Assembly: GCA_001632435.1 (NCBI GenBank)
Contig: KV423933.1
Location: 1 to 64,000, forward strand
Origin: Calocera cornea HHB12733
Taxonomy: Eukaryota > Basidiomycota > Dacrymycetes > Dacrymycetales > Dacrymycetaceae
Direction: 5' to 3'
Length of the DNA: 64,000 nucleotides
The notes below the pieces were generated by a model that worked only from the letters and a program-made list of their open reading frames with translations, ran no database searches and was not told the origin of the DNA. Made by a program: the position numbers and the translations under genes. Of this stretch, positions 9,816 through 21,961 are shown piece after piece (the first letter of the stretch is position 1; every line of letters starts with the position of its first letter).

Positions 9816-11724
9816 TTACGGGCCAGTGCTGGCCGCACCTTTCTCCAGCTCTACCTCCAACGAAGGGTTCACGTTCAGCTGAACAGGAACAGAGCCCGGC
9901 GCTATCGTCATCTCTGTACTGGCGTCCTGGCTGGACAGATCCCAGTTCTCGTCGGTGTGTCCATGCAGCTCGATTTCCTTCAGGAAAAGCGCGGTGAGCA
10001 GGCCTAAAAAGCAGAAGGCAAGCATGACCTTCCAAACCGTGCTCATGCTGTCTGCAAACGCTTCCTGAACTTGGAAGCGAAGTGGCTCCGGAAGTGTAGA
10101 GATGAATGGTATGGCGGCGACCGACACGTCAACCCCAGCAGGGAACTGGGCAAGGAAGCTGGCAGGCAGGCGTGTCTTGAGCTCATTTTGTAGAACTGCA
10201 GAACCGATGGTGATTCCGAACGTCTGGGCGAAGATGCGAGAGAACATGTAGAGCGCCATGGCGCTTGCATTGCGTGACACCGGAAGCGGTGCGAGAATGG
10301 GGAACTTGACCGAGGTCCAAACGATACCGACACCAACACCGAGAAAGATCTCGAATCCGACCCACTTGGCCGTGGGCGTATCCGCTCGTAGCAAGCTGAG
10401 GATGCCGGTACCAATGGTGATAATGATCCAACCAATCCAATTCTGCGGCACGTAGCGCTTCGCGAGCACGGCGGAGACGCCGCCCACCACAGCAGCCGGA
10501 GCAATAGTGAATGCGAGACCGAAGGTGTCAACTCCAGCTTGGATAGGGGTGACCCCGAAGCAGGCTTGGAAGAAGATGGGTATGTAGAAGATGATTGTTG
10601 TCGCGACAATGGAGTGGAAGAACGTGGTGAGATAGCCAGCGACAGAGGTGCGGTTCGACAGCAGGTCGAAGGGTACTGTTGGCTCGGACGCCCATTTAGA
10701 TTCGTAGATGAGGAACAGGACAAGCCCAATAAAGCCGAGGATGAGCGGTACGAGTGTCTGTGCGGATGTCCATGGAGTTTCCACTCCTCCTCGAGTGAGC
10801 GCAATCGTGACAGCGCATGTGGACGCTGCAACGAGTGCGTTACCCCTAACACATTTATTAGCGTTGTATTCCAGATGGTCCACCCACGTCACTCACAGCC
10901 AATCGACCTTCCGCAGCTTCTCAGTGATGCTGCCACTCGGCATTTTGAGTCGAAGGAAAGTGACCACAAGGCAAAATGCGACGAAAGTGATCGGAAGATT
11001 TATCCGGAAGAGCCATCTCCATGAGATATTTTCGGCAAAAGCACCTCCAACGGGTGGACCAATGGCACTGGCGAAGGCCCATACCAATGATGTGAGCCCT
11101 ATAAACACGCCACGCTCCTTGAGGGGGACAAGGTCGGCAACGACGATTTCAGACATCGCCATGATGCCGCCGCTGCCTAGACCTTGCACGGCTATGTGTC
11201 TTGTGAGTTATGGTGCCAAAGACTAAAGGCAAGGGACTTACTTCTTCCAGCGATGAGCATGCTCATGTTCGTTGCTTCTCCGGACAGGATCGATCCAAGG
11301 AAGAAGAGAACCAAAGCCATGATAACAATAGGTTGCCGACCAAATGCGGTGGCAAGCGCGCCAGATAAGCTGAGGTAGTGAGCTAGTACCCCACCAAGCA
11401 ATATATCAGTGATGGCACGTACGGAAGCCACGCGGCTGCGGCCAGAGTGTAGGCGCTCCCTACCCATGCGAAGGAAGACTCGCCGTCGAGATCGGCGACA
11501 ATGCTTGGGAGTGCTGTTGGAACCATGCTCATGTCCAGGGCGGACAAAAACACGGTGACACAGAGTGCGATGAAGATCATCCAGAATGCTCCCCTTCGCT
11601 TTTGTTTTGTGGAGTCGTTATTGACATTGCTGAGATGGCCCGGGGAGCTCGTGCGTGACGGGAGGTGGGCGACAGTGACGGTTGTGGGGTCGTAGACCTT
11701 GGCAAGTGACACAGTCGAGTTCAT
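9816..11724 (-). CDS. MFS drug:H+ antiporter, DHA2 type (14 TM), copy 2
   Basis: Same four-exon structure as copy 1. Exon 1 from 11724 (MNSTVSLAKVYD, then AFWMIFIALCVTVFLSALD), exon 2 LSGALATAFGRQP, exon 3 (11189 to about 10900; QGLGSGGI, PLKERG, SAIGPPVGG), exon 4 GNALVAAST to the stop at 9816. Protein and DNA are very similar to copy 1 through all membrane segments; differences gather at the N-terminus (no 11-residue repeats, one MNST unit only) and the C-terminal tail after NWDLSSQD. No frame break was found, so both copies should be functional. Retention of two intact copies suggests selection for dosage or divergent substrates. Confidence 0.92.
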
Positions 11725-13022
11725 GGCTGCCGGCCCAGAGAAGGCAGATGGGGGGTATGTTGACGCCCGATGGCGAAGAGACCACAGCGCTATATACGAT
11801 GGCGTGAGACAGCCTGATCATGCCTCGGTATCTCGGAGGTTACCCAATGCGGCCACAGTCCAGAATTGAGTCAGAGCCTATCCAAAGTGGGTCCGAAACG
11901 TGGTGAACGAAGTACCCTATCAATGGCTCGGGCGCATGCGGTTCGGTACATTCCAGGTTGCGGCGCGATTTGTGCCTTCCATCAGCAGGGAAGAAGTACT
12001 TGTCCTCGTCCCGCGCCCGTCCACCACAATTGGCAGACCTCATCGGTCAACGTAGTGCTGGCCTTTGATACTTCTGCGTCGTTCCGGTCTCCGAGACTGG
12101 CTCTCCAGATGAAGATAGATACTACGGGAGTGTGCCACAGAGGCTACGCCCGCGCCATGGTCGACGCAGGACGGGCCCGTCAGAAGTTACGATGACCGCT
12201 AGCACCCGATGGGCGACTCACGATACTCACAACCACGTTTCACCTCGGGGCCTGCAATCCTGAACCTTCTGCTGGACCCTGCGATGCCGGCGCCGGCATT
12301 GCTGGAGATTGTTTTTTCAGTAAACAGTATGTGATAGCGATGTAGCATGACGCACTAAGGCAGTACACTTCCGATGGACTCTCCCGTAATGTCTGGGACC
12401 AGCTCGGGCGTGTAAACATGGCGTACACTTCTGAGAAATACTGAACGCGAAAGGCGAAGTGCGTGACAACGAACATCCGATACATAACCGAGGTGTCAAC
12501 CGAAGTTCCCGATACACCTTAGAACGGCCCCTGTGCTGATGTATCAAAGTCACCAGGTTCAAGGGTCTTCGATCCCTCGGGATATCGTATCTTCCAAGCG
12601 CCGGAGCGGCTGAATGTAAATCGCGAAGGGCTGGACTTGCACCGCCACAAGGTCCCAGGGTACCGGGGGACTGCCTCGGTGAGCGCCTCCAAGTGCTCAC
12701 CGACCGAAAGCGGACAGAGATAATCCGCATCGGGAGCCTTGCACAGGATTCCGGTCGATGGGGGCGACGACGCCGGTGCGATGTGTTTTCGAAACCTGGC
12801 AAAACACATCTTGCAACATGTGGACAAGGTCTGACCGTGATGGGCGGTTATTGAGTCTATCTCGTCATACCGATGCGCTCATTGTGATGGGCTGTGCGAG
12901 CTACATAGGGGGCTGTCCAAGGATTGGCTACGACAGCGCAGAGGTAGTCAACAGAATGCGGCACGCCTGGTGTAAGGGAATACTCTACAGGATGGTATCT
13001 ATCGCCCACGACAAGCACGCAA
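11725..13022. other. Upstream region of MFS copy 2 and spacer to the phosphodiesterase gene
   Basis: 12,000-12,530 is the partner of 7,850-8,260 (see the duplicated blocks there: GGAGTGTGCCACAGAGG, GATGCCGGCGCCGGCATTG, AGGCGAAGTGCGTGACAAC). Beyond 12,540 the match fades. I see no gene; the frames here are short and unlike known proteins. Confidence 0.55.
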
Positions 13023-14135
13023 TCAAGCCCTGATGACCGTGGGTGTGGGATCCGTAGTGATCTCGATGTCGAATGGTCCACCGTGCTTTTCCAGCATGCT
13101 CTGCTCCATCCGCCAGAAAAACCACTGGAAGGGGCTCCAGTAGAACGGGGTCGTCCAGAGGGCCCAGCCGCCCGAGACTTTCCGCGCTGTGCCATCATAG
13201 TCTGCTGGAAGGAGGTCAGCACGTGTGTGAAACATCAGCAACGGGACAAGATATACCCGCCAGCTCCTTCCTCATGTCCAGCCAGGTCTTCGTCTTATCT
13301 GTCAGGATGGCGTTCACGCCCCATCTGACGCACTCCATCATCTCCTCCTCTTTGTTCACCGTCCAGACCATGACCTCCTTGTTTCCAGCCTTGCAATCCT
13401 TGAGGAACTGCTGGCCGTCCGCCGTGGCCAGCGCACCGAAGTTCATCGAGAACCCGTCGCACACGTCCCAAAAGTACTTCCTGCCAAGATATGGCGACAG
13501 CCCAATATGGGCGCGGCGACAGTAGGGCAGGAGGTCCCTTGCCGGCTTGAGGAATTTGGGGTGCCAGATGCCGAGCAGGATGCGGGGTGCGAGCTCCGTC
13601 TCCCACCCTGGCTGCGAGGCGATCGTGTCGTGCATTAGGGTGAATAAGCGCACAGGGTCATTATACACCTTCACATCGATGTTGAACTTGAGGTGCTTGT
13701 TCTCCGGCTTCATAAGCAGCTCCACCGTCCCCTGGAAGGTGGGGATCGGCTGCTGCGGCTCTTTTCTGGTGCGCACGTGCTCCATCCCGTTCTCCCCGTG
13801 GTAGTTCTGCTCACGGATCAGCCCTTGCCCATCCGTCGTGCGCTCCAGAGAAGGGTCGTGGAACATCAGAATGACGCCGTCCAAGGAGACGTGTACATCT
13901 ACATCGTTGCTCAGCACCGTGATTCGAGCATTGAATGTGTGATTATGCTCACCACTCTCGATGCCCTCGGCGCCATCTCGTGCCGCACCTTCGAAGCTAG
14001 CAAGCGTGTTCTCGGGAAACGCCGCAGAAGCCTAGAAAGAACCACATTCCCGCGTCAGTTCCTGCTTCCGCGCTGCCAATAAGCTGCAGCACGCACACCA
14101 CGATGCCCCCAGCACTCTGGAAGCTGTTTAGACAT
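13023..14135 (-). CDS. Glycerophosphodiester phosphodiesterase
   Basis: Four exons. Exon 1 starts at 14135 (MSKQLPECWGHRG); introns join it to ASAAFPENTLASFEGAARDG, then to ESDVHVSLDG and the main exon, and finally to a C-terminal exon ending at 13023 (ADYDGTARKVSGGW...PTVIRA). GDPD hallmarks are present: catalytic GHRG, PENT, metal ligands in ESDVHV, FHDPSLERTTDG, FNIDVK, VMVWTVN and a late WGVNAILTD. The family hydrolyses glycerophosphodiesters to glycerol-3-phosphate and an alcohol, serving phospholipid turnover and phosphate scavenging. There is no SPX or ankyrin part, so this is the compact form of roughly 325 residues, probably cytosolic. The aromatic tail (TPFYWSPFQWFFWRME) could touch membranes. 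Confidence 0.92.
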
Positions 14136-14862
14136 CCTTCGTTCCTTGAATATGCCAAAGAGGAGCCCTCTGAAGGTCGGTATGCGGACTACGAACCGCG
14201 TGATGGTGGTCTGTAGCAGCGACGCTGTCGGGCGGCTGCGGGGTGTGGCGCAGGCGCAATAGGGCGGTATGAATCTATTGTATTGCAGGGCGTGTCGTGA
14301 GCCGTCTAAGGGCTGCCAGCGACCGGGCGGGTATTGGGGGGGATGAATGCGGTCAGTGCAAGTCCATGATGGGCGAAACGGTGGGGTTTGATGAGGGAAG
14401 CAGCCAGGCTGTACGGACACGCAGGTGGGCGTGAGGAGGGATTTGATTGGCTGGCTGTGCGCGGTGTCAGGGTGCGTAAGCGTCATTAGGCTTGGGGGGG
14501 CCGAGAGCCCGTCCCCTGAATAGAACAAGCGCGGCTGTCAAAGGGAACGTGCTGATCCGGAGTTCTTTATTCTCATTTCGTATTCTCAGTCCAATCTAAG
14601 GGCGTCAAGGCGGAAAGAATCGTCGAAAGGATTTCTACAGCGAGATAGACTTCGTGCTGTTATCGACATCAGAACAATGCTTGTCATGGCATGTGGTCCC
14701 AATCACACAGCTTTGTCAACATCAGAAGAGGCCCAGGAACAATGTGGCGACATCCATAAGAAAAATACAGTACAACATCCATGCAGCTAGAATACAATAC
14801 ACATGCAGAGCCCACCCGAAACACCGGGGAAAAATCTCATCGATACCGTCCATGTGATCAAC
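14136..14862. other. Spacer between GDPD promoter and SPT3 3' end
   Basis: The GDPD upstream region is followed by AT-richer DNA likely to be the SPT3 3' untranslated region. An open frame on the minus strand (14055-14528) overlaps GDPD exon 1 in another frame and is not supported. Confidence 0.5.
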
Positions 14863-16209
14863 TCAAATCAGCGTCATCTTCGTCCTCACGAGTCCACCGC
14901 GCCAATTGGTCATCCCCGCGCCCTTGAGGTGAGTCGCGTCTCTTTGCATCCTCGCAAACGCCTCCTGGATGTGCGCCGCGCGGAGTGGGGTGCGAGCTTC
15001 GGGTGGGCGCATGAACAGGCTGCTCTGCACTATTGGCGGCAAGCCGAGGCCCTCGTCGTCCTCTTCTCCGCCGTTCAGCCGTGCCTTCTTCGCGGGCGAC
15101 TCGTCGGAGGGGTTGAGCTTCCGCTTTAGGCGCGTGGTCTGCACGGCAGCTTCTTCGAGGATACGCTTGATCTCCAGCCCGCCGATGCACAGGGAGCGCA
15201 CCATCTCGTACGCTAGGAAACCGAGGATGTCGATGATGTCGTCGTTTGGCTTGATATCCGAGTAGGCGGAGAAGTTGATAAACTCCCTGAAGCGTTTGGC
15301 TACGCATATATGAGTCTATACCGACATCAACTGAGTTGAAGGTGGGCTTACATTTTCGGAAGGTAAAGGAAGCTTGCCGGCATTCGGAGTAGTGCACATA
15401 CTCCTCTCTTGTCATCTTCCGCGTTGCTTCATCCGCATCCTGGTTGTAGGTATGAGCAACTAGTCCCTTCTTTCGCCAATTATACTACCTACCTTCAAGC
15501 GGACATTCATGTCCTCCGTAGCCTCCTGCCCATCCTCGTCGTCCTTATAGTCCTCCTTATAATCCAGGGTATGCTTCAGGAACTCCGCATAGATCGTCGA
15601 GATCTCCCACGGCAGCTTGACCGTCATCTTGGTGCTCTTCGTCGTCAAGTCCGCTACACCCCAACCAGCACACATCAGCCGAGATCCCAAAGCGCATGCA
15701 GCGGGAGGGGCGGGCTAACGCACCAGCATTCTCCTCCAACGCATCCTCCTCCATGTTCCCGCCCGAGTCCTTGCTCGCCTCCTTCGCCTCCCTGCGCACC
15801 TCCTTCCAGCTCAGGTACGTCCGCAAGCGGTTCACCTTCCCCCTGTCCCCACGGATCAGGAACATCAGGTCCTCCGCGGTCAGGTGTCGCGCGCCGCGCT
15901 TCACGGCGAGGTGCCGGGCGAGGATGACCTGCGCATGTCCCCGTTTAGCTTGATGCAACGTCTGGCGAGAGACGGGCAGGGGAAGACATACGATCTCGAT
16001 CACCTGCCCGCGGACAATGTCCTCCACGAGCTGGGTGGTCTCCGACAGCGGCTCGGGTACTTCGCCGAAGACGAAGAGCTTGCTCAACCGTGAGCACTAT
16101 GCATGCACGAGGGGGAGGGGAGCTGGGGACACACCATCTGCGCGATCTCCTGCTGGTACTTGTACTCCTTGCTGGAGTCTGCATCTTTGGAGTTCTTGGC
16201 TTTACTCAT
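14863..16209 (-). CDS. SPT3: SAGA complex subunit Spt3
   Basis: Six exons with clear splice sites. The start MSKAKNSKDADSSKEYKYQQEIAQM at 16209 splices to LFVFGEVPEPLSETTQLVEDIV, then (past a GCTAAAC branch point) to VILARHLAVKRGARHLTAEDLMFLIRGD. This is the N-terminal histone fold, the TAF13-like half. KVNRLRTYLSWKEVR follows, then an acidic linker, MTVKLPWEI, MTREEYVHYSECRQASFT and SDIKPNDDIIDILGFLAYE, the TAF11-like histone fold. The tail has a bipartite basic stretch (KRKLNPSDESPAKKARL). Spt3 contacts TBP within SAGA and helps recruit it to TATA promoters. Divergent from COA3 across about 370 bp. Confidence 0.94.
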
Positions 16210-16578
16210 TGTACCAGATCAGGAAGAGTTAAGCATAAGCATATATAAATAGAGGTGCGGGAGAGCTGGATGTGGGAGTTGTGGTGGGGTGCTCTTGCCG
16301 CCAGAGTGGCGCGAGGCCAAGACACGAGCTAGAAAGACGCGGACGACTGACTCTCGTGCTCATCGTCACGCATACTCATCCCTCCGTGGCTACATTTTTT
16401 GCAATCGGTCTACGACACACCCCTTAGGAAAGTATTGCCGCCTCTGAGTGAGCAAGCATGAATGTCGTTCCCGGCGCTGGCGATGGCGTGCGGCCCGCGA
16501 TGGATTCGTACCGGCCGAAGGGCTACGTCCGTCCACGCCTTCCCCTTCCCAGATCTCTGCTGACTCGTAATGTAGGGT
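16210..16578. promoter_or_regulatory. Shared upstream region of SPT3 and COA3
   Basis: This 369-bp gap separates two divergent start codons and must hold both promoters. A TATATAAATA stretch near 16241-16250 lies about 35-40 bp upstream of the SPT3 start. No other element is recognised. Confidence 0.45.
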
Positions 16579-17112
16579 ATGTCTGCCGCACTACGACGAG
16601 CGCGCGCGCCCTTCCGAACGCGTAACGCTCTCGTCGGCGCTGTCATAGCTACCTTTGCCGTCAGCGTCTATCTCTATTCCATCCGCGCCGTGAAGCAGGA
16701 AGACTTCAGCGACATCGACATCCTCGCTCCGTCCGTGGAGGAGCGCGCCGCGCTCAAGAGCATCGAGGATGAGCAGAAGGAGAAGAAGACGCTGAAGGAG
16801 GTCGGCAGCGCGGCTGTGACGAAGGCACTCGCTGGTGGAGGTGTGAAGGCGACGACGAGGGATAGCCCGGTCGTTAATGACCAGCGGAGCGGGATCCTCC
16901 ACCCCAGCACTCCGGACTCGGCCGCACCCGCCATTGCACAGACAGCAGCGACACCGATGAACGAGGGGTCATCTCGAGGGTTTGGAAGCCGGATCTTACC
17001 GCTTGCGCTGCACCCAGCACAAGGAACTGTCGTGTGGGACGCCCCCAGTGTGGACAAGGTCGGAACGCTCTGGGATCGGAGAACCGTGCCCGGTGAGAAG
17101 AGAAAGGTGTGA
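16579..17112 (+). CDS. COA3: Cytochrome c oxidase assembly factor 3 (Coa3/CCDC56-like)
   Basis: A single exon of 177 residues. The N-terminus has the family signature: a basic RARAPFRTRNAL, one membrane segment (VGAVIATFAVSVYLYSI) and RAVKQEDFSDID. Coa3 is an inner-membrane protein that binds newly made Cox1 and couples its synthesis to cytochrome oxidase assembly. The C-terminal extension past about residue 60 (Ser/Thr/Pro-rich, ending near GTLWDRRTVPGEKRKV) makes it longer than the short yeast protein. No classical presequence is obvious, consistent with internal targeting. It converges with NOP14, stops 106 bp apart. Confidence 0.85.
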   Translation: MSAALRRARAPFRTRNALVGAVIATFAVSVYLYSIRAVKQEDFSDIDILAPSVEERAALKSIEDEQKEKKTLKEVGSAAVTKALAGGGVKATTRDSPVVNDQRSGILHPSTPDSAAPAIAQTAATPMNEGSSRGFGSRILPLALHPAQGTVVWDAPSVDKVGTLWDRRTVPGEKRKV

Positions 17113-17218
17113 TGCAGGCGGAATGGGATTATGATGCCACTGGTAATGTGGATGCTCATGTCGGCCAAAATGTAAAACGTATGCAATGCTTCCTCGCCAC
17201 TCTAATGCAAGCCTGTAC

Positions 17219-20148
17219 CTACTTCTTCCCCGCCCGCCGCTTCTGCCGCATCTTCTCCTTCTCCCACAGCTTCTCCTCGTGTCGCTCCTCCGTGATGGTA
17301 CCCTCCACCTTACGCATCCGCTCCTTGTACGACCTGTCCTTCTCCGCCTGCTTCTTCGCCTTCTCGTTCGCGAGGAACCGGTTGTCCTTACGCAGCTCGC
17401 GCATGGCTCCACGGCGTTCCTGCTTGTACTCAGCGCGAAGCTTGGCAGCGGCGTTGCGCTCTGCGTCGGGATCGTGTCGCTTGGTCCAGCGATGGCCCTC
17501 ATCGAACTTGGGGATGTAGGTCGCAATAGGAATTGGCTTGTGGGCCTGAAGAAGCAGCGGCCGACGGGTTTGCCGTGCAACCTTGAGCATGCGTGTCAGG
17601 CCATCGACAGTTTGAGTGTGAAGTTTCTATTCGACCGGTTAGCGAATGCGTATCAAGAATGCAGTACCATGACATACCTTGAGCCCGTCAGAGTACTTCT
17701 CCTTATGAAGCCCGTTCAGAACACCAAGGCTCGGTTCGAACAACTCAATGAATCCATCCACGCTGGTCAAGTTGCCAGCAGCCCGGAGTAGCAGAGACAT
17801 AGCCAATCCAGCCAGATCGACCTTGAGCTGCGAGCCTCCCTCAGCTTCTTCGTCCAGCGCAAGGAGCAGATCTGGTCGCTGTGGCTCGACACCTGCAAGC
17901 TCCTTAGCGGTAAGTCTGACTTTGCGCATAGCATCGGTCTCGAGGTCGGGAGACGGGAAGGCTCCAGGAAGCGTCGCCATCGTAACGCCATGGGGACAGA
18001 GGTACAGTAGCGCGTTGTTCAAGAAGATGATCGCTTCGGGAACAAGCCGCTTTGAAAACTCCGTGTACTGCAGACAAAGTGTGCACAGGAACAGGCCTGA
18101 GGTAATGTCCGCCAATGATCGGACACGACATTGAGCGAGGTACTGGCCTATGAGTAAGAATGCTGGATTGACCACTGCATGCTCGAAATCACTTGTCGAC
18201 CAGAGTAGGCCGACAAGTCGAAGGAGTGCCAATTCTGCAGGTCCAGCCCATGTCTTCGACTCCGGGTTGGTTGCTCCACGCGACAATCCGCGGGAGAGAT
18301 TATTCTGCATGAGTATGAGCTTGGACTTGAATGCTTCGGCAGCATCGATCGGGTACATAGTAGCGAGCGCTTTGATGTGCAGGAATAGGGAGGCGACCAA
18401 CATGTATGATGGCGCGGGAGGTGATGCGGCATACAAGACGTGATCGATGAGGACGGTCAAGAAGACGCGCAGCTTCTCCTTGTAGTCCACGCCGAGACTG
18501 GGATGATAGCGTACCCGTATTCTCTGAACCACCGTCGGTACCTGCGAGTCTTCAAAGCCATCGACGATCCTGAGGAACTCTTCGTGCGACGCAGGGCAGG
18601 GGAAGATGAAGGGCAGCTCTTTCGATGCCCCATTCGTCGCCTTCGCTTTACGAGCAGGTGCTGAAAGTTCGCCTTCGGCTTCATCGATAGCCAAGTCTTC
18701 TGGTGCATCATCATCTTCGAGATCCGACGCAACTCCGTTCTCCTCTTCTTCACTGCCTTCTTCATCCTCCCCTTCGTCGTCATCCTCCTCACTTTCCTCA
18801 CTTTCGCTCCCGTCCTCATTCTCCGCCCCTAACCCAGCTCCCAAGCCATAGCTTATCTCCTCTTCCTCCAGGTCTAAGCCGTCATCAAGATCGTCTGCTT
18901 CCCCGGTTCGTCGTTTCGCCTTCTTTCCACCCTCATCATCGCTTCCTTCGCCACCCTCGCCCCTCATCCGTCGCAGCCTAGCGCGCTCAGCCGACTCCAG
19001 CCTCTCCTTCTCTTCCTCTGCTATTTCCTCCTCCGTTTTCAGTCGATTCGTGGGTTTAGATCGCTTCTCAAACGCCAGTTCTCGAACAAACTTGTCATAG
19101 TCGTCATCTGATGCAGGCTCTTGATTTTGTTCAGGCTGGTCTTCCGCTTCTACGGGGGCTTGCACCAGCGGGACTGGAATGCGCTTGCCTACGGGTACCG
19201 AGTTGCTTCCAGTACTCGAGCGGTTCGGTACAGAGCCTTCAGCTGGGGTGGTGTAAGGGTTCGAGAAGAGCAGTTCTCGTATCTCCCCGAACTCGTCGTC
19301 CAGAGCTTGGCGAAGGTGGTCATCTCGCTCCTTCTCCAATTGTCGCAGGTACTTGTGCTCCTTGCTCTTGGCCATGACCTCAGCCATGACTTCAGCTTTT
19401 GTCTTCTTCCGTGGGGGCTAAATATTCCATCAGTAATAATCCAAAATCCGCAGCACAGTAGAACACACAGCGTCGGGATCCTCGTCGCTCTCATCCTCGT
19501 CAAATCCACCAAAATGGCCTCGTCGGACAGCTTCAGGATCTATGCGACCATTTTTGTCCTCATCCTCATCATCTGACAGTCGCAAGCCAGAGTTATCGAA
19601 GTCATCAACAGCAGACAAGCTTTGACCGTAGTGAGTTAACTCGGTCTCGTCTTCGAGATTGAACATCGCGCCCTTGGAAGCGCGCTGCCGTTCGCGGGTG
19701 AAACGCTCCAGCATGCGATCTTCCGGCGCCATTCCGGGGTCATTTTCACCAAAGCGACGATCGACGAATGAGCCGGCTTTGTTTCGGGCCTCCAACTCGG
19801 GGAGAAGGGTTTTCTTTCGCTGTTGACTGATCAACCGGTCGTCACACAGGCAGCTGAGGAGATAATGCGCACAGTTTCTAAGCCAACTTGCTTGCTCAAT
19901 CCAGGTCGCCCGGTTACACCTTTGAGCTTCCTTCCTCCCACGTCATGCTTCAGCTTTGTGACTTTGACCTCGAATGGGTTGAGGTCCTGGACGATCTTGT
20001 CCAGCTTGTCCTGGCGACGCTGAGAGTCTTTGGCTTCGCTGGTGGAGTCCCGTTTGCGCTTCTGCCCATGTTTTGGCTGGGATTGCCGAGAGAGACCGGA
20101 AGTCTGGAGCGCGGCCTTAAGCTGCGAAAGTTGAGATCCCTTGCCCAT
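17219..20148 (-). CDS. NOP14: Nucleolar protein 14 (U3 snoRNP / small-subunit processome)
   Basis: Four exons. The start MGKGSQLSQLKAALQ at 20148 leads through KLDKIVQDLNPFEVKVTKLKHDV to an intron joining RKKTLLPELEARNKAGSFVDRRFGE, the canonical Nop14 N-terminal block. The next intron (about 19,440) joins PPRKKTKAEVMAEVMAKSKEHKY. A long acidic Glu/Asp/Ser tract (about residues 330-430) precedes the conserved helical body (FPCPASHEEFLRIV, LRLVGLLWSTSDF). A last intron near 17,640-17,700 leads to the basic tail (FDEGHRWTKRHDPD, KLWEKEKMRQKRRAGKK). The protein is needed for 18S rRNA maturation and 40S assembly in the nucleolus. Length (about 900 residues) is normal. Confidence 0.94.
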
Positions 20149-20981
20149 GGCTGGCAGACGGTTCAGACGCTGGGCAGCGGTGCACTCGTTCGCGCTGCAA
20201 AAGTGCAACCATGAAGGGTTCAACTGCTTCCGGACATGGATCTAATGGCAGTGCTTTCAGGGCCCCTGACCTACGTAATGAGGGCTTCGCAACATAGGAG
20301 GCCCGCCACAGCCATATTAGAGTATACCGTCGGGCCCCCTCTCCGACCATCCGTCATCAAGCATTCTCAAGACGATGGCACGGACGCTGTCCCCAACGAA
20401 ATTCGTGTTCCCGTTAGGGGTGCCAAGCCGCCCGCAAGGGCTGCACACAGTGTGGTAGACAGTTTGCATCCGCTGACTGCAGCTCCGTTGCAGGCTGAGC
20501 ATCAATTCGGTCGCGGGGAACACAGGAGGATTGCTCGGCACAGAAAATCACACTATTGGTTCATGGATGGATGCCAATATTTGAGCCGCTATCGTCTCCC
20601 GAGGGGTGGTTTGCGGCTTGAGGTGCATGCTGAATGATGAACAAAGAAAGAACTGGTGATTCCGAACATTACGTACACTGGCGTCGGAACGGTTCTGCCT
20701 CATGGTGGCCAATGCAGATGACCGTCTTTCATGCCGACGGGCACCTTCTCGGCCGTAATTATGGCGAATGTATGCGCCGAACAGTCCCAAATAGCTTCGC
20801 TGTCATCGCCACGTGAGGAACCCCTGAATTGCTTCCGCTGGTCGTTTTGGTATATAAGGCGTCCGCTCATAGACCCTTGCTCCTCCGCACTTCACCCCCG
20901 CCCTCGACCAACAGCAGCAACTCGCCACAACGACAATATCACCACTTCCCGAAACCCACAGAGGGTTGGTCTTATCTTACG
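20149..20981. promoter_or_regulatory. Divergent region between NOP14 and a conserved acidic protein gene
   Basis: TATATAAGG at 20851-20859 is a good TATA box about 130 bp before the start codon at 20982. The rest has no recognisable gene; the open frame at 20236-20637 lacks any family feature. Confidence 0.5.
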
Positions 20982-21961
20982 ATGGCCTCTTATGAATCTT
21001 CTTCATCGCTGAGTGTGTCACCTACAGCTTATAGTGTCGTGTCGACGACAACGAGCACGGCCACCACTGCCCCGAGCGTGCCCCATGGCTTCGTTCGCTT
21101 CAAGAACAATGTCAAACCGGTCGAAGAACTATCATTGCATGAGCTCAAGTCTAGGCTAGCCAGCACGGAAGAAACATTAGCCAATGCGTACGTTCTCCAC
21201 ATATATGCGCTAGTCACTGACACTGACATGTCATTCGCAGACACTTCTCCCCTCATGTCATGAAGAAGATGTTCGAAAAGGCAGAATCCTTGCGACTGCG
21301 CATAGCCGATCTCGAGGCGACGCATCTCGTCGAATCATTTGATTCGACGCATATAGCAAGCCCATCATCTTCACCACCACCTTTCGATCCTACGGCCCGA
21401 GTCATCATGCGTACGAGGGCGATGGCTGTCGCACGGCCTATCATAACCCCTAATGGTCGGGGTACACTAGGAATTACGTTCGCGGAATCTAAGCCTCTCG
21501 AGACGATGGGGTGGGAGATCCAGAAAGAGCAGGAGAGGAAGTTAGAAGAGGAACGCCAGAAGAGGCAACTCAGGATGGAGGAAGAAGGCATTACAGAAGA
21601 AACGATGACCTTCCGAAAGATGGAGGCGGATGGTGTAATCGGAAGGCCGGCTGTCCGAGAGCAGACTGCCGCAGATAAGATGTGGGCCTTCATGTGAGTT
21701 TCGGCGGGTACTGCCCAAATCTCCCCCTTTGACAACATCCACAGGAATTATAAAGGACCACAGGACGAGTTGATGGATGATGACGAGGAGGAGCAACTGT
21801 TCCAGTTCGATGACGACGACGATGACTGGCCCGACAACGGTGCAAGCTCGATGGACGGTACTCGCTCTGCCGCTATCCTTCCGGGCTCTGAAGAATACTA
21901 CCCGCCTGATCCATCGGGATACCAATTCGGGAACGACAGCGGCAAATGGCTTTCGACGTGA
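20982..21961 (+). CDS. Conserved acidic coiled-coil protein, unknown function
   Basis: Three exons: 20982-21187, 21241-21693 and 21745-21961, with introns 21188-21240 and 21694-21744; frames join cleanly (the second rebuilds ATG across the junction). The protein starts MASYESSSSL with a Ser/Thr-rich leader, then GFVRFKNNVKPVEELSLHELKSRL, a helical region (MKKMFEKAESLRLRIADLEA), a Lys/Glu-rich helix (QKEQERKLEEERQKRQLRMEEE), and an acidic end (DDDEEEQLFQFDDDDDDW) closing at GKWLST. No membrane segment or catalytic motif. I do not recognise a named family. The structured N-terminal part and clean introns argue it is real. Confidence 0.75.

Noticed and set aside
10539..11226. Plus-strand frames across MFS copy 2
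   Set aside because: They are antisense shadows; the same shadow frames appear over MFS copy 1 because the coding sequences are duplicates.
12540..12580. GGTTCAAGGGTCTTCGATCC-like stretch resembling a tRNA T-arm
   Set aside because: No matching acceptor, D-arm or anticodon stem could be folded around it.
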